Shown here piece after piece: positions 60,216-64,000 of a stretch of DNA of 64,000 nt. The translations under genes and the position numbers were made by a program. Below the pieces are notes generated by a model, which ran no database searches, was not told where the DNA came from, and was given only the letters and a program-made list of their open reading frames with translations. The stretch spans positions 44,611,092-44,675,091 of the forward strand of contig QCXZ01000138.1 in assembly GCA_025024175.1 (NCBI GenBank), in the 5' to 3' direction. How positions within the stretch are numbered: position 1 is the first letter of the stretch; each line of letters opens with the position of its first letter. Source of the DNA: Rhyzopertha dominica (lineage: Eukaryota; Arthropoda; Insecta; Coleoptera; Bostrichidae).

Positions 60216-60644
60216 CAAAACATTGTTGTAATTTTTATTTTGTATGCTCTTCTGTTTGTAGCTTCTCTATGGTGCAATGACAAAGCAGTATTTTGTCATG
60301 AAACTGTTCACCTTAGCAAATTGAAAGGAATTTATACTTCAAATATATGATGTACTTCCAAAACGCTATAAAATTATTTAATGAACATCATAACTCTATG
60401 AGCTCATATGGAAATCGATCGCTTCTAGAATCTAACACTAAAAGATTAGTTGAATTTTTTTTTATAATAGTAACAAATTTAGTAATTTTCTGCTCATAAA
60501 TTACAAATGAGTAACAAACCATTTAAATATTTATCAAAACTATCGTATATTTTATCACGTTGAAAGAAAATTTATACTATAGTTTATCCTAGTTTTACGT
60601 AATTCGCAAAATTATTACCTTCCCCAGCAAAGCTAAGTAAACCA

Positions 60645-61085
60645 ATATCTAAATCGCCGCATTACGATCAATTAGAACCAAATAATAATGGAAACATCCC
60701 CTTTTTAATGACCATCGCCTAAGCAGTTTAAACGCCACCCCCATCCCGCTCCGGAAATCTGGAAACGCCCGGAGCGACCGTCGCGTCTCCGCTGAGGAAC
60801 AAGTGAATGTAAAGCCTGATTTACGTTTTTGCCGGCGACAGATTTTAATGTTATTTCTAGTCACAAATTGTTTAAATAGGGCCATGACTCAGGGCAGCGC
60901 GACGTTAACTGAACTCATTAGTGTGAGCCGGGGATTCACCTTATATTTATTCATAATATTGAAATGAATCCGGCACTCCGGGCGGTGCATCCGGATCCCG
61001 CTTATAGAAGGCCGGAAGTTGCCGAGCGATTTTTGGGAAGAACCGTTCGCTGCGATGAATTTAAAAAAGTGTATACATACGACAA
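60645..61085. other. GC-rich conserved block (segment C version)
   Basis: Second version of 44630-45070, almost unchanged. Confidence 0.5.
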
Positions 61086-61529
61086 CGATGCGGTTGATTC
61101 CTTAGAAAGCGTATGTTTCACTTATTCTTTTATTTACAATTGGTCTGTTATATAAGTGATGATAAAATTATGACAATTATGTACTTACGATAAAAATATT
61201 TTTTGTAGTTGCACTAATAAGAAGCATAATATAACATGGACATTAAAGTCTAAAACAAACTGCCGTCCGTTATGTTTGGCAAGCTGGACCCCGTGACCAG
61301 ACGAGGATACTGCTTGCTAACCAATACAGACGGGCTCCTCTGAAGTCTCAATCATACTAACAGTAAACTGAAAGAAAATAATAAAGGTATAGGTTGTTCT
61401 CTAAGATTTCCAGTAGTCGTTTTAGCATGACCACCGTCATTGAGCCATTTACGACCTAGGTCCATTTACAGGTTAGAAGTAGAGAAATATAAATAATATG
61501 CTCAAGTGATCATATCACATTGACGTCTA

Positions 61530-62149
61530 TCATAATAACAAAAACAAAAAGTTGTCATCTCCAACCATCTTTTTAGGTTTACTGGACATAACAAAAATGG
61601 GTGAATTAACAAGTACGCTAGTTCTAGCATTAGGCCAGTAAAAAGTGCTGCAATCTCTGGAGCCAATTATAGGCACCATTATATTAAAAAATTCTAGCAG
61701 AGCAGAACGGTCAACACCGCCATGAAATAATTTAAACACAAATGTAAGGCTAGCAAGCATTCTTTTTATCCCCCAAAGATGCGACATCAAACCTTTCTAA
61801 CAACAAACGATGGTCATACCCTCTGTATGGATAAAAATTGTTTACACGCAATGACAAAAATTTAAGAAAGCGTCGCTGAATATTTTCAACATGATTGAAG
61901 AAGAAAAAGATACAAAGGATTTTGTGGCAAAGGCATTAGTAAATGACAATGAGTTACGTATGAAGAAATCTACAGCTCCATAAGCAGGTTTGCTACTGAA
62001 TCTATGTGGTCAGCAAACGATAATTTGGGGTCATAACTGACACCAAGGTCTTTAATGTTACTGCAGCCTGAAAACTCTTCAACTGCATAATCGAATAACA
62101 ACGGCTGTATTTTGAGGGTATAAGTATCAGCCTTACATTTGTCTGACAG
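61530..62149 (-). pseudogene. LINE RT C-terminal half (segment C version)
   Basis: Second version of 45505-46113. The open part is shorter because of an extra T near 61766. Confidence 0.7.
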
Positions 62150-62490
62150 GATTCTCGAAAGAAAAAATGGAATACTCTAAGGCAGAGCATGAACTTCACG
62201 CACTCCAGTCGCAGCAGTTGGAACCTGCCGAAAAAATTAGAACCGACCGTTAATGAAACATAAACCATCATCATTAATTTCACCTAATGTTTAGCTTCTC
62301 AACTGGTTAATATCTCAAACTCTATTCAAATGTCTACGGAGGAATTGAAAAAGATGAAGGAAAAACTTCGTCGGTTAAGAAAAAGATGCTAACCTTCAGT
62401 AGAGTTGTCACAATTATTCTCATGGAAGATCTTCGGCAAGCTATTTGTGCTTTGAAAGACCGCAAAGCTGCTGGTTTTGATAGTATGTAA
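62150..62490 (+). pseudogene. LINE ORF2 pre-RT fragment (segment C version)
   Basis: Second version of 46125-46480, with the MEDLRQAICAL block retained and small deletions upstream. Confidence 0.6.
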
Positions 62491-63241
62491 CAGTTTCTTT
62501 TTAACAATAAAGCTATATTGCAAAAGTGGTCACCTATACTGCAGTCAAATTCTCATTTTATTATTTCGGATGGGTCGCCTTACCGTGGAATGCCTTTTTG
62601 TGAGCCTGATAGCGTTTTTGCTGGTATCTCCTTTTTGTCTGGCACCAGCATATGTTTGCAGATTCACATTCAGAATAGAATAGCGTATGATACAGTGTTT
62701 GCAATTACAATTATCATTAGTATTGCGATTGTTTTAGCGCATTTTCTGCAAAGTCAGGATTTTGGTGTTGTAAATTTGCTTATTTGTGGGCAGTGTGTGT
62801 TTGTTGATACCGCACAAAACCACTGATCGACGTTTGTCGGCTTTTTACAACAAGGTAACTTCTGAATTATTTTGATAGTAAACATTGTTGCTAATTTGTT
62901 CACGTGTTCGTAGGCTTTTTTTTGTACGGGGAAAATCTTTTCCTCGTATGCGAGTGCCAGGCGTTTGTGGACGGGCAGGCAGTTGCTATTTTGAACGTGA
63001 ATTTCCACGGCGAAACGACGTTTATCCAGGGGCGTAACAAGTATAAGGGTACCGGGTACATCGGCGGCAGATAGGGACCTCCGCCACTAACAACAGGCGC
63101 TGCAGGGCGATATTTCCAGATAAAAGGACCACCACATACAGGCCAGAAACTTTATTTACATTATTTTACAAATCATTTATCTATTAAATTTAAAGTTAAA
63201 GTTTCTATTGTAAAAGCTCCAAACTTACCGGATTTGTTTGT
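62491..63241. other. non-coding DNA before the LTR element
   Basis: Second version of 46481-47263. Here a longer plus-strand frame (62518-62826) is open, without a recognisable domain. Confidence 0.35.
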
Positions 63242-63859
63242 TGTTGCCGCTTCATATTGTATGTTTCCCGGGTGCGTCGCGCATGCGCATGTAGCTACGT
63301 TTGCCCTCCCTCGATTATTACTTTTTTATCGTGTTCGCAATATAAGTTTGGCGTTTAGCTTTTTTTTTAATACTTACCTTTAGCCTTTTAGGCCTTAATT
63401 GATTGTTGCGTTTCACTATAATAATTGGTTTGTTTATTGCTCCGTAGTATTGCTTTCTTAATACTTACCTTAAGCCTCTGATGCCTTAATTGTTTGTTGC
63501 CTTTCACTTGTAACGATTGCGTTTGGTTTTTTCCAATATAGTGTATATATACTTACCTTTTTATTTTCTTCTGTTTATTTGATGTTAACTATTCCGAGTT
63601 CGGCACACCCGCCTGTTTTCCGGTAGAGTCCGCTGGAAATCACCTCATATTTTATCTTCTAGGGCTAAAGGACTCTGGCGCCCATTTAATAGCTTTTCTT
63701 TACTTTGACCCAGCCCTTAGCCGGGTTTGCGTGAATCTTTTCTTTCTTTTGTCACGCTCATTGTATTAGATCGTGTGTTGCTCGAACTCAACGCGGTATT
63801 TTTTTAAATTTTTTTTGTCTTTTTTTATAATTTCGTTTGCGTATAAAAAAAGCGTGGCA
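63242..63859 (+). mobile_element. 5' LTR of a retrotransposon
   Basis: Starts TGTTGCC at the first base that differs from contig 2 and ends GGCA four bases before a primer-binding site. The TG...CA ends and 618-bp length are normal for an LTR. Inside are a TATATATA box-like stretch at about 63543-63550 and a diverged 91-bp-spaced repeat (AATACTTACCTT at 63369 and 63460). The internal region and 3' LTR lie beyond the window. Confidence 0.75.
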
Positions 63860-63863
63860 ATTT

Positions 63864-63880
63864 TGGCGCCCAACGTGGGG
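63864..63880 (+). promoter_or_regulatory. tRNA-Lys primer-binding site
   Basis: TGGCGCCCAACGTGGGG is complementary to the 3' end of animal tRNA-Lys(CUU), including CCA. It is the start site of minus-strand DNA synthesis in many Ty3/gypsy-type elements and fixes the LTR border and orientation. Confidence 0.9.
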
Positions 63881-63945
63881 ACGGCGTTTTTTCTAGTAGT
63901 AGATAAGAGTTTATTTTCGTCTTTTTTTCTCTAACTTTTTTTTTA

Positions 63946-64000
63946 ATGATGGAAGTTAATCGGTTGCGTGCGGACGAACTTGTTTATGAGTTGGCGATAA
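63946..64000 (+). CDS. gag N-terminus of LTR retrotransposon (partial)
   Basis: ATG at 63946, 66 bases after the primer-binding site, runs to the end of the window. A second ATG follows immediately. The visible 18 codons contain NRLRADELVYELAI, matching the L..DEL.YEL start often seen in Gag proteins of insect Ty3/gypsy elements. Only the beginning is visible, so integrity and family are unknown. Confidence 0.65.
   Translation, partial: MMEVNRLRADELVYELAI

Larger units (their letters stand above)
54514..63241. repeat. segment C: third version
   Basis: Matches contig 2 from 37112 to 47263. Its first 2.2 kb also match 20249-22482. It lacks the 1,264-bp insertion and the 106-bp foldback of segment B, and ends where an LTR retrotransposon begins. 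Confidence 0.9.

Noticed and set aside
8197..63241. A programmed locus-amplification system
   Set aside because: Repeat borders coincide with contig ends and 100-N gaps, so unmerged haplotypes or contig overlap explain the repetition more simply.
1..64000. CRISPR array, operon or bacterial defence system
   Set aside because: No direct-repeat/spacer arrays, no ribosome-binding-site-led gene clusters. The content is eukaryotic retroelements and DNA transposons.

Overview
The window looks like AT-rich, gene-poor, non-coding DNA from an arthropod genome, most likely an insect. The evidence is dense decayed transposable elements of families common in such genomes (CR1/Jockey-like LINEs, Penelope-like elements, mariner, hAT, Ty3/gypsy, tRNA-derived SINE-like pieces), introns-or-intergenic style composition, and no recognisable host protein gene, rRNA or functional tRNA. 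Species cannot be named from the sequence.

Layout. Two 100-N gaps (22483-22582 and 54414-54513) divide the window into three contigs. Contig 1 (1-22482) holds unique sequence to 8196 (a Penelope GIY-YIG relic, a LINE 3' half, a hAT transposase tail) and then segment A (8197-22482). Contig 2 (22583-54413) opens with segment B, a near-identical second version of A (22583-39274), continues through 39275-47263, and ends in a unique region with a gypsy integrase relic and several LINE pieces. Contig 3 (54514-64000) opens with a version of 37112-47263 (segment C, 54514-63241) and then enters the 5' LTR, primer-binding site and first gag codons of an LTR retrotransposon. The simplest reading is unmerged haplotypes or overlapping contigs placed in tandem by scaffolding; a true segmental array is the alternative. 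Three distinguishable versions exist where A, B and C overlap.

Comparing the versions dates several events. Segment B alone carries a 1,329-bp mariner (33914-35242) with a perfect TA empty site in A and a transposase broken by one in-frame TGA. B alone carries a 1,264-bp unclassified insertion flanked by CAATTG (40554-41817) and a foldback element (42356-42461). C alone carries the LTR retrotransposon, starting exactly where B and C diverge. Older events shared by versions include a Penelope 3' fragment inserted in a LINE with a 13-bp target duplication, and a LINE 3' end inserted in a mariner-like relic.

Several GC-rich blocks (about 10.55-11.1, 14.54-14.99, 18.29-18.99, 21.83-22.48, 44.63-45.07, 53.43-53.91 kb and copies) lack convincing coding potential yet are almost unchanged between versions while their flanks accumulate indels. 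They are candidate conserved non-coding regulatory elements. Hammerhead-ribozyme-like motifs, as known in Penelope elements, occur in A, B and C. I found no convincing wholly new biological system.
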